Shown here one piece after another: positions 11,798 through 24,400 of a stretch of 64,000 bases of DNA. Position 1 is the stretch's first letter; each line of letters begins with the position of its first letter. The position numbers and the translations under genes were made by a program. The DNA comes from Daucus carota subsp. sativus (taxonomy: Eukaryota > Streptophyta > Magnoliopsida > Apiales > Apiaceae): contig NC_030383.2 in the NCBI RefSeq assembly GCF_001625215.2, positions 14,396,779 to 14,460,778 on the forward strand, read 5' to 3'. Under the pieces are notes generated by a model. The model worked only from the letters and a program-made list of their open reading frames with translations, had not been told where the DNA came from and did no database searches.

Positions 11798-12639
11798 CTA
11801 TAATTTGAACCGGAATAGAGCTAAGTGGTGTTTTTGAATAAATTGCAAGTATACAAAATGTGTATTCTCCCTTAATTACTAACGGCAATAACTGAAATTA
11901 AAGGAATGCAACAATATGCAGTGAAATACAAATATCGATATTTCAAATACTAAATTTTGAACTACAATATTATACGTGTCCTCTTGAATAATATATTAGT
12001 ACATATAATTCACTTTACTTTTATCATAAATATTATAACTCCAGTATTTTCTCGGTTCCTGCATATTATGATTCTAATGATTGAAAAGATTATGTGGTTT
12101 ACATTGTTAAGATCATAATATCATAGCACTTTAATATATTGGAGGTCTTTAGTTTATGTTTTATGTTCTTTAATCTATCTCATTTGTTATTGTTTGAATT
12201 AGTAATCTAATTGCTTAAAATGTGAATCTCTTTTTTATAGACAACATTCATTGGTAAATCTTTTTTAACTATATTTGAATTTCATATCATTATGGTTTCT
12301 ATCAAAACCATTCCTATACTTTTTTTTTCTTCTAATTCTCAATTCTCATTCCCAAAAACAATCCAGACATCCGCGTAGTACTACGTTTTTGAATTTATAA
12401 TGTCATGGACAAACAATAATCAAGTAGTTGCAGATTTCTGCATAAATATTTCACCAGAATGATTTCATAAACTGCTGCTGTTAGAATCTGAATGTACATG
12501 AAACTTATGAAATACTGTCTCTCTAGTTATTACAAGTGACCACCTGAAAACTGGAAAATTTACTGAATGCCAGCAAAAGAAGTGAATGCAACCACACTAA
12601 GTCTTACAATCTGCAGAATAAGCCAGCCATCTTCTCTAT
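11798..12639. other. Intergenic DNA downstream of the lectin kinase
   Basis: AT-rich with no coding signal. The 3' UTR of the minus-strand kinase is expected to lie within about 12300-12639. Confidence 0.35.
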
Positions 12640-14700
12640 TCAGAACCTGCTAAAATGAGTTTTAGGAGTTGCCCATGGTGTGTCATTCACCTCATCATGA
12701 CCAAACCTCAGTAATTCTTCACTTTGCTTTGGCAAAACAGATTGAATTTTCACTGTTGGCTTCTTTGCTGGTAAATTGGGAAGTGGCATTTCGCCTTTCA
12801 TCATCCGTGCAGCTTCCTTCACCGTAGGCCTCTTCTTAGAATTTGGATGCACACACGAAAGTCCTACCACAAGCACCCTCTCCATCTCCACCTTATTATA
12901 ACGCCCAATCAATTTATGATCCACAGCCTCACCTACAGTTCCCTTCTCCCACAAATCCCACACCCAATCAGCTAACACAACTCCATTATCATCCACGGGT
13001 CTCCTCCCCGACACTACCTCAAGAACCACCACACCGAAGCTGTAAACATCTGTTTTTACTGTTGGAACACCAGAGTAAACATACTCAGGAGCAAGATATC
13101 CCATAGTGCCAGCTGGTAAAGTGGCGTCTCTTGTTCGACAACTATGCTCGTAAACTTCTGCTAAACCAAAGTCTCCAAGCTTGGCATTCAAGTCAGCATC
13201 AAGCATTATGTTACAAGTCTTCACATCTCTATGGATTATCAGCCTCTCACAGTCCTCATGTAAATATACAAGAGCAGAAGCGACACCAAGAATTATATTC
13301 AGCCTTCGCTCCCATGTAAGAAGTTTTGTGGCATGGGTACGCAAGTGGAGGATCCTGTCAAGGCTTCCATTTGGCATGTATTCATAAACTAAAACTAACT
13401 CATTCTTCTCACAACACCATCCTTGCAGCTGAACTAAATTCTTATGCCTTAAACATCCTGCCATTGTGCCAAACTCATTACTGAACGGATTACGCAAATT
13501 ACCCTTTTGTTTAACCTCACTAAACCTTTTAACTGCCACAGTTCCACAGGAAGGAAGAGCCCCTTCATAAACAACTGCTGATGCTCCTTCTCCAATAATT
13601 TTGTTTTGATTAAAACCCCTAGTGGCTGATCTAATTTCACTCAGTGACAATCTTCTAGGTACTTTACTTCCCTGAAATCTACTACTTTGACCTTCATTAC
13701 ACTCTCCAGGAATCATCCCTTTCCTCCTTAACACAAAAACATAATAGAAACAAAGAATCCCAAGCACAAATATAACAAATAGAGCTAAACCTCCCAACCC
13801 AAGTGCAAGTCGAACTTCCCTTTTATCTCTACGACGGAAATCAGAGACTTGATCATCTTCACCAGTGTCTCCTGGCCAACAAACCAAACACTCCTCTTCT
13901 TGAACCGTTTCCACTGGCAACGTCGAAGGGGCAACCCCGGAAGTCTTAAATCTCCATTGATCAACAACATGAACAGCTGAACCTCTCCCATTAGATGCCG
14001 AAAAACCAACATGCATAAACTCCTTCAAGTGCTTGGAAAGATCAATTTCAGATTCAAGAACAGGAGCGGGAGGCCTAGCCTCATAGTCTTCCCCAAGCCA
14101 AACCTTAATTTTCTTTGAGGAATCTCTATACTCAATCCAAGCAGTCATTTTTTTGCCACTCTTAAGATCAAAACCTAGTGAAGTGACATCAACAGAATCA
14201 AGTGAAAGAATTGTATTGGCATCAATCCCAATGTGATTCCCATTAATATCTCCGAGAGAAGGGTCATAATTTGTATCAAATTCAACAGCAATATACGAAT
14301 CTTGAGGATCAGAAACCTCATTAGGAAGACCCATGTAGCCATTAGAGACACTAAAAAACCCAGAATTCGAAGTGATGAAAAATGCAATGCCATCACCAAG
14401 TGGACAAGAAGGCGAAGAAGAGGTGATTGTAAATGAAAATTTACAGGAAAAAGATGCAGTAACATTACTTGAAATATCAAGAAACCTTACTGGGTAATCA
14501 TAAAAAGCCCTTCCAATCCCATTTGAAGAATTTGAAGAAGACAAGCAACTAGTTTCTTGGGTCAGAGTAATGGAATTGTTTGAAAACTGGGCATCTCCAA
14601 AAAGGCTTAAACTGTTTGAGGGGTAAAATGGGATGGAAAGAGATGACAACAAAAAGGAAAGGAGAAAGATGAGAAAAGCACACAAGAGACATGAATGCAT
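12640..14700 (-). CDS. L-type lectin receptor-like kinase (686 aa, single exon)
   Basis: Starts at ATG 14700. A hydrophobic signal peptide covers about residues 1-22. A legume-lectin domain follows (about 25-270), with the metal-site segment VEFDTNYDP...NGNHIGID. A transmembrane helix lies near residues 302-328 (LGGLALFVIFVLGILCFYY), then basic residues (LRRKG). The cytoplasmic Ser/Thr kinase has GEGASAVVYEG (glycine loop), VAVKRF (Lys), HRDVKTCNIMLD (catalytic loop, RD type), GDFGLAEVY and APEYVYSG. All key kinase residues are present. Such proteins sit in the plasma membrane and act in stress and defence perception; the ligand here is unknown. Lack of introns is usual for the family. The sub-class is uncertain, perhaps LecRK-S.6-like. 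Confidence 0.93.
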   Translation of the reverse strand: MHSCLLCAFLIFLLSFLLSSLSIPFYPSNSLSLFGDAQFSNNSITLTQETSCLSSSNSSNGIGRAFYDYPVRFLDISSNVTASFSCKFSFTITSSSPSCPLGDGIAFFITSNSGFFSVSNGYMGLPNEVSDPQDSYIAVEFDTNYDPSLGDINGNHIGIDANTILSLDSVDVTSLGFDLKSGKKMTAWIEYRDSSKKIKVWLGEDYEARPPAPVLESEIDLSKHLKEFMHVGFSASNGRGSAVHVVDQWRFKTSGVAPSTLPVETVQEEECLVCWPGDTGEDDQVSDFRRRDKREVRLALGLGGLALFVIFVLGILCFYYVFVLRRKGMIPGECNEGQSSRFQGSKVPRRLSLSEIRSATRGFNQNKIIGEGASAVVYEGALPSCGTVAVKRFSEVKQKGNLRNPFSNEFGTMAGCLRHKNLVQLQGWCCEKNELVLVYEYMPNGSLDRILHLRTHATKLLTWERRLNIILGVASALVYLHEDCERLIIHRDVKTCNIMLDADLNAKLGDFGLAEVYEHSCRTRDATLPAGTMGYLAPEYVYSGVPTVKTDVYSFGVVVLEVVSGRRPVDDNGVVLADWVWDLWEKGTVGEAVDHKLIGRYNKVEMERVLVVGLSCVHPNSKKRPTVKEAARMMKGEMPLPNLPAKKPTVKIQSVLPKQSEELLRFGHDEVNDTPWATPKTHFSRF

Positions 14701-15006
14701 TGTCGTTGTAGAAACTTGAAAGGTTTCTGATGTTGCTAAACTTTAAGCTTTTTCCGGCACCGGAAAATCAAGATTTTGATAAACAGGAGGGGGTTTGCTG
14801 TGCCAAGAAAATTGGGAATTGTAGTTCTGGAGAGTAATGACTTGCATCACAAAAATTTTCCAAGGCATAATTTCTGCAGACTACTGTAAACAGTTTCTCA
14901 GACATGCCATCTTTCGTTTTGTTTGTTAATCGACTTGAAAATGGTCATTCCCTTCATTATATTACGGAGTTGATCGTACAGTAAAAATTAATTTTTTATT
15001 AAAATT
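14701..15006. other. Upstream region of the lectin kinase
   Basis: Carries the presumed promoter and 5' leader of the minus-strand kinase; I cannot assign a specific TATA box. It ends at AAATT, the 5-bp duplication flanking the solo LTR. Confidence 0.4.
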
Positions 15007-16514
15007 TGTTAGGTCCAAAGTATCGTAGAAGGGGGGTTGAATACGATACTCATTACAATTTAAAATTCTTTCGAATCTTGCGGATAAATAAATTGCAGTA
15101 CTGTAATGGGTTTCGTGTTTTGGATATATATCGGGTCGGTTTCTGAGGATATGAAAATATTAAACCAACACACAATATTTTCCAAGGTATATCTGTATAT
15201 TGATAAATACCTCGAAGGTGCTATAAATCCAAACCCGAAGGTTGGCTGCAGAGACTACAATACACTCTACACACAAACGCCTATCAAAACAGATCTTCTA
15301 TCTAAGCTCTCGTATGTGTGTAGTGTGTGCCCTTTACAAAGTGTGTAATGTGGGTAGTTGTAGTTGTGTGTTCAAAATGAAACACAAAGCCTCTATTTAT
15401 AGACTTTGGGGAACAAACTCAGCTTGTGCTTGCGCTTGGCGCAAGGAAGCTCTCCACCAATCAGAATATAGCTACCTCGTTCCATCCTTTCTCGTTCCTC
15501 CTTTAACTTGCGCCAAAACAATTCAAAAGAATTGTTTAAATGAATCAACCGGCGCAAGGAAGAAATTAAACATGAATTCCTTCCTCGTTCCAGTTGAAAC
15601 AATTCAAAAGAATTGTTAATATGGAAATTGGCGCAAGGAACACTGCACTTGGCGCAAGGAAAGATTTAAGTACTAAATCCTTCCTTGTTCCATTTTGGCG
15701 CAAGGAAAGATTTAAGTACTAAATCCTTCCTTGTTCCATTTTGGCGCAAGGAAAGATTTAAGTACTAAATCCTTCCTTGTTCCATTTTGGCGCAAGGAAA
15801 GATTTAAGTACTAAATCCTTCCTTGTTCCATTTTGGCGCAAGGAAAGATTTAAGTACTAAATCCTTCCTTGTTCCATTTTGGCGCAAGGAAAGATTTAAG
15901 TGTAAAATCTTCCTTGTTCCAAAAATAGAACGGGCTAGTACACTTATACATATATATATATATGTGTGTGTGTTACATATATACGTATAAGTATTTACTA
16001 ATCAATTTGGAGGATGCTTTGCCTTGACTTGATTAAGTGATCCTTGACTGAATTCTTCGAATCCAATTCACACGTACTGACGTCCTGTGCACTGGTCTGG
16101 TTCACGAACGACTAATACAGAATTAATTCTCCGTCTTCTTTTCTTGAGTACATACTTAATCAGTCACACCAGACTTGAGTATTGCTTCAATTTGTTGATT
16201 ATAAATAACCAACCAAGATATCCTGAAATATCTTGCTTCAGGGGTTGCACTGAAATCTTTCGAGTACTTGGACAACATCTTCATTGCTTCCACAATCTTG
16301 AATACTTCAATCTTTATTCTTCACTGAGGCATGAACATATTAATGAACTTCTTCCAGTGAACTTATTCCTTCAAGACTGTAGATGGCTTCTTAAACCTTT
16401 GTCTTCGTATCTTCCGATTTCGGTGCAGGCGTAGTGTTATTTACTTGTCCTGTTCTATTGTTGAGTTATCATCCCTATGTAACAGATAGGGTTGTCTTTA
16501 CATTTAAACTTACA
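15007..16514 (+). mobile_element. Solo LTR of an LTR retrotransposon (1508 bp)
   Basis: Begins TGTTAGGTCC and ends CTTACA, the TG...CA form of an LTR. AAATT flanks both sides exactly (15002-15006 and 16515-16519), a 5-bp target duplication. The early GTAGAAGGGGGGTTGAATAC motif is known from plant LTRs. TATA-like CTATAAATCC (about 15221) and CTATTTATAG (about 15393) could be its promoter signals. No gag or pol and no second LTR is present, so it is a solo LTR left by recombination. Small frames inside look non-coding. Confidence 0.85.
15651..15925. repeat. 46-bp tandem repeat, about six copies, each an imperfect palindrome
   Basis: GGCGCAAGGA recurs at 15651, 15697, 15743, 15789, 15835 and 15881, exactly every 46 bases. 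Each unit contains AAGGAAAGATTTA, AGTAC and TAAATCCTTCCTT, which pair as a hairpin. Middle copies are nearly identical; the last diverges after 15900. Related single motifs lie upstream (about 15427, 15553, 15630). Confidence 0.9.
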
Positions 16515-17667
16515 AAATTTTAATAACTTATTTTTATTCACAAAATATAAATTTTGAAAATAATATTTTTAACTATCTAGTCAAAGTACTTCAAATATTG
16601 AAAACTAAAAAAATATTGTCTATTTTGTCATTAAAACCTTTATTTTAATAAATAACTTTTTTTATTTTTTTACTAATTTAAATTTTCTTTCAGTAAATAC
16701 GAAATTGAAAAAGTTGGCTGTATTTGAAAGGCAGCACATTTTTCAACATGAAGTCTTTATAAAATTGATGTAATATACATTTTGGTAAATATCAAATTTT
16801 TAGTTATCTTTGTATTAGTTGTCAATGTCTCGTAAAAGTTTCAGTTCTAAACGGCAAATTTAATTATTTCAATTCTGAACAATAATTATAACTGAAGCAA
16901 TGGCTCATTATTTCAAAAAAAAAAAAAAAAAAAACTGAAGCAATGGCTCATATATGCATGACAACAACCATGCAGGTGTTTGGGTGGGGCTTTTGAGCCC
17001 ACTTGCATCACTTATAAAAAGTCGCATCACTTATAAAAAGTCATAATTGTTAGCTTCTGTTTAATGAATTTTACTTTTTTTTCCTAAACATTTTAATATC
17101 TTAACTAACTTTAAACTTCTACTTCACTTCTTTTATTTTTGTAAGCAAGAAACACTTATTTTAAGTCACCCAAACAGCCCCAATTACTACTTCACTTGTC
17201 AACTTTTTTTTTCGTGATTATGTGACTCTGACGAGAAAAAAACCAGAAACTCCCCAACTTACCATAAAACTAACTCTGCTAAAACAGTCATGAACCAGCT
17301 TAAGTAAGATTCTATAATACCTAACGAGCAGATATATGACTGCTCATCTGCATATTCAGGATCGAATTTTAAGCCCTGCCCAAATTGGACTTCACTTGAT
17401 TTTCTCCAAATTACAGATCTACCGGAAGTTATTGGACGAAGGTATAAGCTTGTCATGATTGTATATCTAATTCATGTACTGTCATGAAGCCCTGGATGTA
17501 GAATGACTAAAAAATTATGGATAAAAAATGGGCTGTAAATTTACACCACGAATAATAAGCTATACGATCTAAATAAACATATATGTAATCTCCACTCCCT
17601 GGAGTATATGACACACTGACAATATACCTAGGTCTTCACAAAAATGACTGCATCTTCCAGATAAACT
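16515..17667. other. Intergenic DNA between solo LTR and NIPA gene
   Basis: AT-rich with no gene seen. It holds a 21-base poly-A run (about 16914-16934), two nearby copies of ACTGAAGCAATGGCTCAT (16892 and 16934) and a hAT-like MITE. Confidence 0.4.
16975..17184. mobile_element. Short hAT-like MITE
   Basis: Left end GGTGTTTGGGTGGGGC and right end CACCCAAACAGCCCCAA are inverted. It contains a direct repeat of GCATCACTTATAAAAAGTC (17003 and 17023). Exact edges and target duplication are not resolved. Confidence 0.45.
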
Positions 17668-20600
17668 TCATTTAAAATAATCTGGTCTAATCACACCAAT
17701 AAATTCATGGTGCAACTCGTCATTGTCTGTCGGCTTCCATATTTCACCATTTGCATGAACAAGCCATGAGAATTGAGGAGAAAGTGATGTGTATAAATCT
17801 GGAAGTCACTCAAAGTATTAAAATCAAACTATTAATGGTTATCTATTAAAAAAATAAGAGATGTGATAGTGTGGCCAGAACCTGAAGGAGGCGGGACTGG
17901 TTCTCTAGTATTATGCAAAACTGCAACACCTAAAAGCACCGTTCCAAACCCACAAAGAACTGAAATAATGTCGCTAGCATTCTGACCGGACCAATCCTTT
18001 ATTATGAAACAAAAAAGTAAAGGTGAGCTTGTTACGGTTAAAGCAATTTCATTCTCTAAGTAAATATATGTGATTATCTAACATGCCTTGAACATTATTG
18101 CGCTGGCCAAAATTGTGAATGATGTGAACATCGCATAGTAGATTGGTGAAACAACTGAAGTATTGAATGTGTCCAGAGCCTGGAAGAAACAAAAAACTCA
18201 GGCATAAGTTATCTAACACCGCACTAAAATTATTAAGATTGGATAGAATATGTTTACCACCACAATAAACATGATTAAGAAAGAAAATTGACTTTAGGAT
18301 GATCTGCAAATTTTTAATTATAAGTTGTTATGTACAGTATTAGTTAAGTCTATTTTACTCACTTCAAAAAAAAAGTCTATTTTACTCAGCGTCTATCAAG
18401 GAATATAAACAAGGAATATCTAGGACTGACTTTGTGAATTTTCCTGTTCAGTTGTACTGAACCCTGTTCATTTAGGCAGCTGCAACAGATGTCAATATAA
18501 GATAATAGAAATTGAGGCAGTATTTTCCGTTGCTAATCTTCTGGTGCTTTTGATGACGATACTAATCACTGTAGGTTTTTCTCTACATGATGTCCAAAGA
18601 GTTCTCAATTTATAATAAGAACAAGATATACTATATTGCAGAAGAGGGTACTATTTTTGGCAATATTATCTAGGGAAATTTACTTATGAAAAAGTGAAGA
18701 GAAAGAAGTCAAAGTCCCGTATGACCACTAATCCCCACAGTTATAAGAATTTTCTTCCTAATCAAATAGTAACAAAAACAAGAAATTTCTTAATTGAAAG
18801 ATTAATTGTTTGTCAAACTCTTAGCAAGAACCACATCCCCAACAGATCTTTCTCTGTTCTAGAAAAGCTAGTGCTGATGTCTACTGCACAGTAATTTTTA
18901 ATGAACAATGGATGAGCATATTTAGAAAACAATATTATGTCAGATCTCAAATATAAAAGACATCCAATAGTTATGTGTCACAGTGAGATCACTAAATATT
19001 ACCTAGCACACAGAATTCGAAAAGAAAAAGGTCATAACACATTCAAATCAAAAGAAGCAGACAGACATATATATTGGATGGATGTGAAGAAAATATTGTA
19101 TGCAAGGACATAGTGCACACAAAGAAACATAATCTAAAAATTACTTCAACAGCATATATCTTGACACTTGTTGTTTGACCAAGTATCAAGCCCCTGCATA
19201 AATCTTTATGAAACAAATGCTTTTTCTATAACTATATCACATGCTTCACTTTTTCTTTTTTTTGAAAGACTGAAATGCAATTTCTTGTTACTGGGAACTT
19301 GTAAGAATTTGATCGTTTATCTTCTTTTTATTTTGAGGGGGGGAGGGGGGGCATAAACAACTTAGTTACCTAAAAAATGTATTTAACTTGTAAAGAAAAG
19401 TTTAAACTGCTCAAGTTTGTTAACGGTTGGGCGCCTGTTCATTATGTAGTGTTCTACTGCCACAAGTTAATTTAACATATAAACATAAGTCACTGATAAG
19501 TGATAATAAGCAAAAAAAAGAAGGCCACAAACCTTATTTAAGTAATTCAACTGAGTGATTATACATGAAACAGCAACCATCACAAATATCCATGTTTGGA
19601 AGTGTGCTACTTGGCTTGAACCCTCGAATGTAAGTTTTATGGCAATGCCTATTGCTTTAATACTCATTACCTGCAAATAGAATGAAAAAAGGTTTGCATC
19701 AAGCCAACACAATAACAACTTAATATTATTATGGGTAAATAAGCTAATACATCACTATACTAATGGCAATCAGCGGTCAGCGGATTGAACGAGGTGTTTT
19801 GACCAGCTGATTGCGGTAGCCGTTTTGACTGGGGGATTAAATTAGATGTTTTGTATGAAACTGTTTGATAAATAGCTACTTACTTTGCTTTTTGCATCTT
19901 AAATAGACCCATATCAAACCTCTAATTGAAAAACTCCTCAAAGTAGCTTTTTTAAAATTAGTTTTCTGAGTCTAAATCGTTATTTCAATCCGCTAACTAC
20001 CAAACACCAAAATTAGATGATTCTCTTGGTCAGCTAAAGTGTCCAACATGGATACATGTCCGATTGTTGGACTCGGCATTCTGAAAATTTTATATGTTTT
20101 TGACCTAAAATAAGTCTCGGAGTGTCCATACCCATGTCCGAGTATTGAGTGTCCGACACGGGTACTTCAGACAAAATGGAGGGTCGGGGTAACATAGGTT
20201 TTAGTTACATAGAGGCAAGAGCCCTTTAAATTTTGTATTAATACATTAATATACCATACAATATATGTTTTGTCACATTTTGTTTTAGTTCAATTGGTAA
20301 GGAAATTAAAGCCAATCATGCTTTGAAAGTTCGAATAACATTGATCTTTGTAATTTTTTATGTATCTGCATATTCTATTTTTTCAGGAATTGATTAGCAT
20401 ACATTTGTATCTTTATTTTTGTGATAACTCTTAATATGTATGGATCCATCCTTATTATGAACCCAATTAAAATGCTTATGAAAATGTAAGCTGCTGGAAA
20501 TTATTTTGACCCGAGTACGTAATCATTGTACAATTTTCAAGAAATATATCAATCATTTACCTAATAACGTAATGTCTCATTCACCATGGCACTATGGTAT

Positions 20601-23223
20601 ATTTGAATCTAATACTATGATCTTGTCCTTGATCATTACACTAAGGCATTAACATAAATCAAAGATTAAAACTTGTATGGAGATGTATACTCTGTTTCTA
20701 TATTATAACTTCTATTAGGAAAAAGATGTACAATATTACTAACCGTCAAAGATCCATTTATGGAGCATACACCAATATAAATCATCATGTTTGTCTGCCC
20801 ATAGCGCGACTCACAATACAGCACAAGAACCAGTACCACAGCTATTGCTAAGGCTGTATAAATAAGAAAAGCTGCACCAAAAATCAAAGAAAATCAAGTC
20901 AAAACTATTGTGTTTTGAATGAAAAATAAACCAAAAGGACAATCAAATTCTACCACTTCACCTGGTTGTGTTGCTAATGCCCAAATTTCATCCACTGAAG
21001 AAATGCTATGTTCACCAGGTGCATGAAGAACGATAATGGTAGATCCAATCACACACAAGGCACATCCCAGTATTCCCATTTTCCGTAATTTCTCTTTTAG
21101 CAAGAAATGTGCTAAAATAGCACTGTGCATAAAATAACAAGATATTTTACTGGTAGGTAAAACAAAATGATGATAGATTATCGTTTCATTTCTTCTCTTG
21201 CAAAAGGGAGTCAAGCTGTTAAAGTAGAATCACCTAACAATTATACTTAGCGCCCCAAGTGGTGTCACAAGAACAGCAGGAGCATAAATGTAGGCTACAA
21301 AATTTGCAAACTCTCCAACAATCACTGGGGAAAAAATTTACAGTAGTCAGTTGACCACTCCACTGTGTTGCAGAAATGATTTTAAAGCTTAACAACATAA
21401 AATAACAAATACTTACTAGTGATCATGCCAACCCACCATAGTGGTTCTAGCAAATACCCATATCCCCCAGCACCTGATCTAGCAAAAGAGTACACCATTA
21501 AATAGAAGATTAAAATAACACGCAAAAGTAAGCAATATGTAACTCAAATCCTGAAACCTTTTCATCGGCTTGAAAAAACTAATTAGGTGCCTCTATTTCC
21601 TACTTTAATGTTGTGTTAGGTTGGGGAGAGCAGAGAGAATGTAATGGAATGAATAAAGAAATGAGCTGGTGCGAATTTTTTATGACAGGATTTTGGAAGA
21701 AACTGGGTATGAGGGAGAATGGATGATTCCTATTTCAAAACGGAGGGTTTAAACTTTAGTATAGGTTGTTACGAATGAGATGGAGGAAGGAATGATAACT
21801 ATGTACATCTACCCAAGGTATAGCTCAAATCTCATTCCTTTCATCAAGATTCAGTCATCCCACCAAACACACTACAAGTTCATTCAGGTACCCATAACTA
21901 ATAATAATACCAAAATGATATGCAGACCACACTTTATCAAGTTCCCCAGAAAAAAAATTACAAACTAAGACAACATTAAGACCTAAATTTTAAAGTCAGA
22001 GAGTACGAGACTCCTTAATGTATGTTTTATTGACTTGTTTAGTCGTCATACAACATCAAACTCTATCTTACTGGTACTTAAATTTGTATATGATTGATTT
22101 AGTCTTGTGACATACCGATAAGGATAACAAAGTTACTCTTTTAAAAGGATTAAAAATAACAAAATACATGTAAGGTCTAAGTTCTAACATTCAGCTTTAT
22201 GAAGCAAAACCCAACAACAGTGACCGTAGTTACAGGATAAAAGTAAAATTCAGAAGCATTCTGGATACATTGGGACAATCACAATCAATCTAATGTCTGG
22301 AATTCTTTGCTGATAATGTTGTAGTGATTCATTTCCTAAATTTCATTTGTTAGGAACTGACTGTGGCAAAAATTGTACTTCATTTAAACGTTCTTCGTAC
22401 AATCTGCCTAGAAGTTTATTAACAACTTAATTCTCAGTAATATTAATAAGACCCTAAATTTACATATGCCCGTCCTTAAACTAAGCTACCACTTAAGCCA
22501 AAATAGCTGATATGCATTTGCCAGCAGTCATTGGGTTCAAATATGAAGTCAGCCCTTTTGATTATACAAGTTAGAAAACAGATCTAGCCTCCCACGTCCC
22601 ATCCAAGAGACTATTCTACAGTTGCGGCAAATATTATTTGCCATTGACTCAATTATAATTGGTTACCTTGGCCAGGGAGGGAAATTCGTACCACACCACT
22701 TATATACGAGAAATTAAATCTATATCATGTGGAAGAATTTAGCATATAGAATCGAGCAACATAAATCCCAGCACTTGTGAAACAACGAACTAGGACACTT
22801 GTCACAGAACTTTCGGCTAATCCAAAAAAAAATACATCAAAATTTTCTCAAGGCTCCAACTATATGAACATAGTTCCAGTCCTTACATATGAACGTCTCC
22901 AATTACATAAACCAGAGAAAAGATTACACTCCGGCAGTAACTATCAAACACGAAAACAACACAAGGAAGCTAGATTTGTTGAGTTAGATTTCCTAAAATC
23001 ATGAAAATACTGACTCCAAACTAACAGTGTATATAGATTAAAAAATGCACATAAGAAAATGAAAGAAACAAAATAAAAATTGAGGAAAGGTTAGAGACTT
23101 GCCGGCATGAGAACCAGAAGCAGCAGCGCGTTGAAGACCCTTCTTCTTGATGATGAAGCTGGATCCAATGAAGGCACTCGAAGCAACAGCAAGACCAAAC
23201 CCTAAATAATTCTCTTTATACAT
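17668..23223 (-). CDS. NIPA-family magnesium transporter (344 aa, nine exons)
   Basis: Exons: 23103-23223, 21417-21473, 21234-21324, 20962-21122, 20744-20871, 19533-19670, 18087-18179, 17882-17996, 17668-17798. They sum to 345 codons including TGA. The protein follows plant NIPA proteins closely: [73 protein letters not shown]-like [50 protein letters not shown]. Around nine hydrophobic segments are expected. The family is annotated as probable Mg2+ transporters in endosomal or plasma membranes. The C-terminal tail (about 70 residues after VAVLHNT) is typical of longer members. Introns 1 and 7 require GC donors (CCG|GCAAGT at 23102 and AAG|GCATGT at 18086); no in-frame GT alternative was found. 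The introns carry a MITE and a possible SINE. Confidence 0.92.
19771..20012. mobile_element. MITE in NIPA intron 5, same family as 50096-50336
   Basis: The right end reads ATCCGCTAACTACCAAACACC; its reverse complement matches the start of the copy at about 50096 (GGTAGTTAGCGGAT). The left end carries CAGCGGATTGAACGAGGTG. Interior words (CTAATTGAAAAA, CCTCAAAGTAG) are shared with that copy in inverted orientation. Confidence 0.6.
20283..20460 (+). repeat. Possible tRNA-derived SINE fragment
   Basis: TTAGTTCAATTGGTAAGG resembles an RNA polymerase III A box and AAAGTTCGAATAACATTG a B box, about 45 bases apart, as in tRNA-derived SINEs. No poly-A tail or target duplication was confirmed. Confidence 0.35.
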
Positions 23224-24400
23224 TATATCAATAATAAATCAAATCTAGAATTCATGAATTTTGGTCAATGAACTTTTCATCTGAATTGGATAAACAAATC
23301 GTCGTATGAGACGGCGATACGAAAAGAAGAAACAAAGTGCCAAATTCAACTTTTCACCAATCCACAGAAGCCCAGATTCCCTGGGAAGTACTATTGCGTA
23401 TGTTTGTATATATATATGAATCTAGGAGCAATGTGATGTGTGTGTCCAGCCAGGGCTGCTCATGAGTTGGGGTAATATTCGCCGAATACTACATTATTTA
23501 TATCCACACGTCCCCACCTCTTTATCACTAAGAAGAGCATCCACGGAGGTCTTGATTATAAATGATTAACCGGTAACATTCAATCATGATTTTAAATTAT
23601 ATTTTCAAATTTGATGATATTAAATTGAGATTGTTTAAAATTCAAAAATTGGGTGATTAGCCTAATGTAGAAATGGTCGTGGAGAATTTAGTCGTGGTTG
23701 ACTATGAAACAAAGTTGTAACATAGGTAGTGCTGGCCAAATGAGCGGTTTCGAACCGCTCATTCGAAATCGAATCATCAATTTATTTGTTAAGATTCAAT
23801 TTGCAACGGGTTTGAATCGGTCCGACTTGGACCGTTAAACATAACGAATCGAATATGAATCGCTCCATAAACAACTAGAATCGGCTCAGATCGGCCGGCG
23901 AATCAATGAATAACACATAGGGAGGGTGATTCGGCTCGGCTCGCGCGAATCGAATCGAATCGGTTTAACTCTTCTTTGATTTACTTATATAATTCTAACA
24001 CTTGTTTGTTTTTATTTTTTTTAATTTATTCATGCGGTTTGTTCTCTTTTTTTAGAGAGGAGTCTCCCGAATTATTTGTAAAATATCTTTTTAATTAATA
24101 AGGTGTGAACAAACTCTAGTTATTTCATGAAACTTTTGATTTGCACCGTCTTTATAAATGAAATTTATGGTGTCTTCTAACTAAGAAAACTCAAAAATTA
24201 TCAAAATGTAAGGAAAAGGATGAAGTTTTAAGATTTCATGATGCCCATTTGATAAAAGAATTACCGTGGTTGTAATTTGTTTTTCTTATATCAATATTGA
24301 TTTTAAAGAAAACATTAGATTGTGTTGTGCGATGTATTTTAAGGTATTCGATTGAGATTTTAATTAATTGTTTTTAATCTAAAGATTTTTTGTGATTTTG
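23224..24400. promoter_or_regulatory. Intergenic region upstream of NIPA and CURT1
   Basis: Carries the NIPA promoter side (TATA-like TATATATATA near 23406 on either strand). Between about 23720 and 23960 it is rich in short CGAATCGAATCGG words and a palindrome AGCGGTTTCGAACCGCT (about 23743). No gene seen. Confidence 0.35.

Noticed and set aside
12843-13387. Several plus-strand frames over the lectin kinase
   Set aside because: They are the opposite strand of the conserved kinase exon.
15242-15619. 125-codon frame
   Set aside because: It lies in the solo LTR across repeat sequence and has no known domain.
15007-16514. Full LTR retrotransposon
   Set aside because: Only one LTR is present and there is no gag, protease, reverse transcriptase or integrase.
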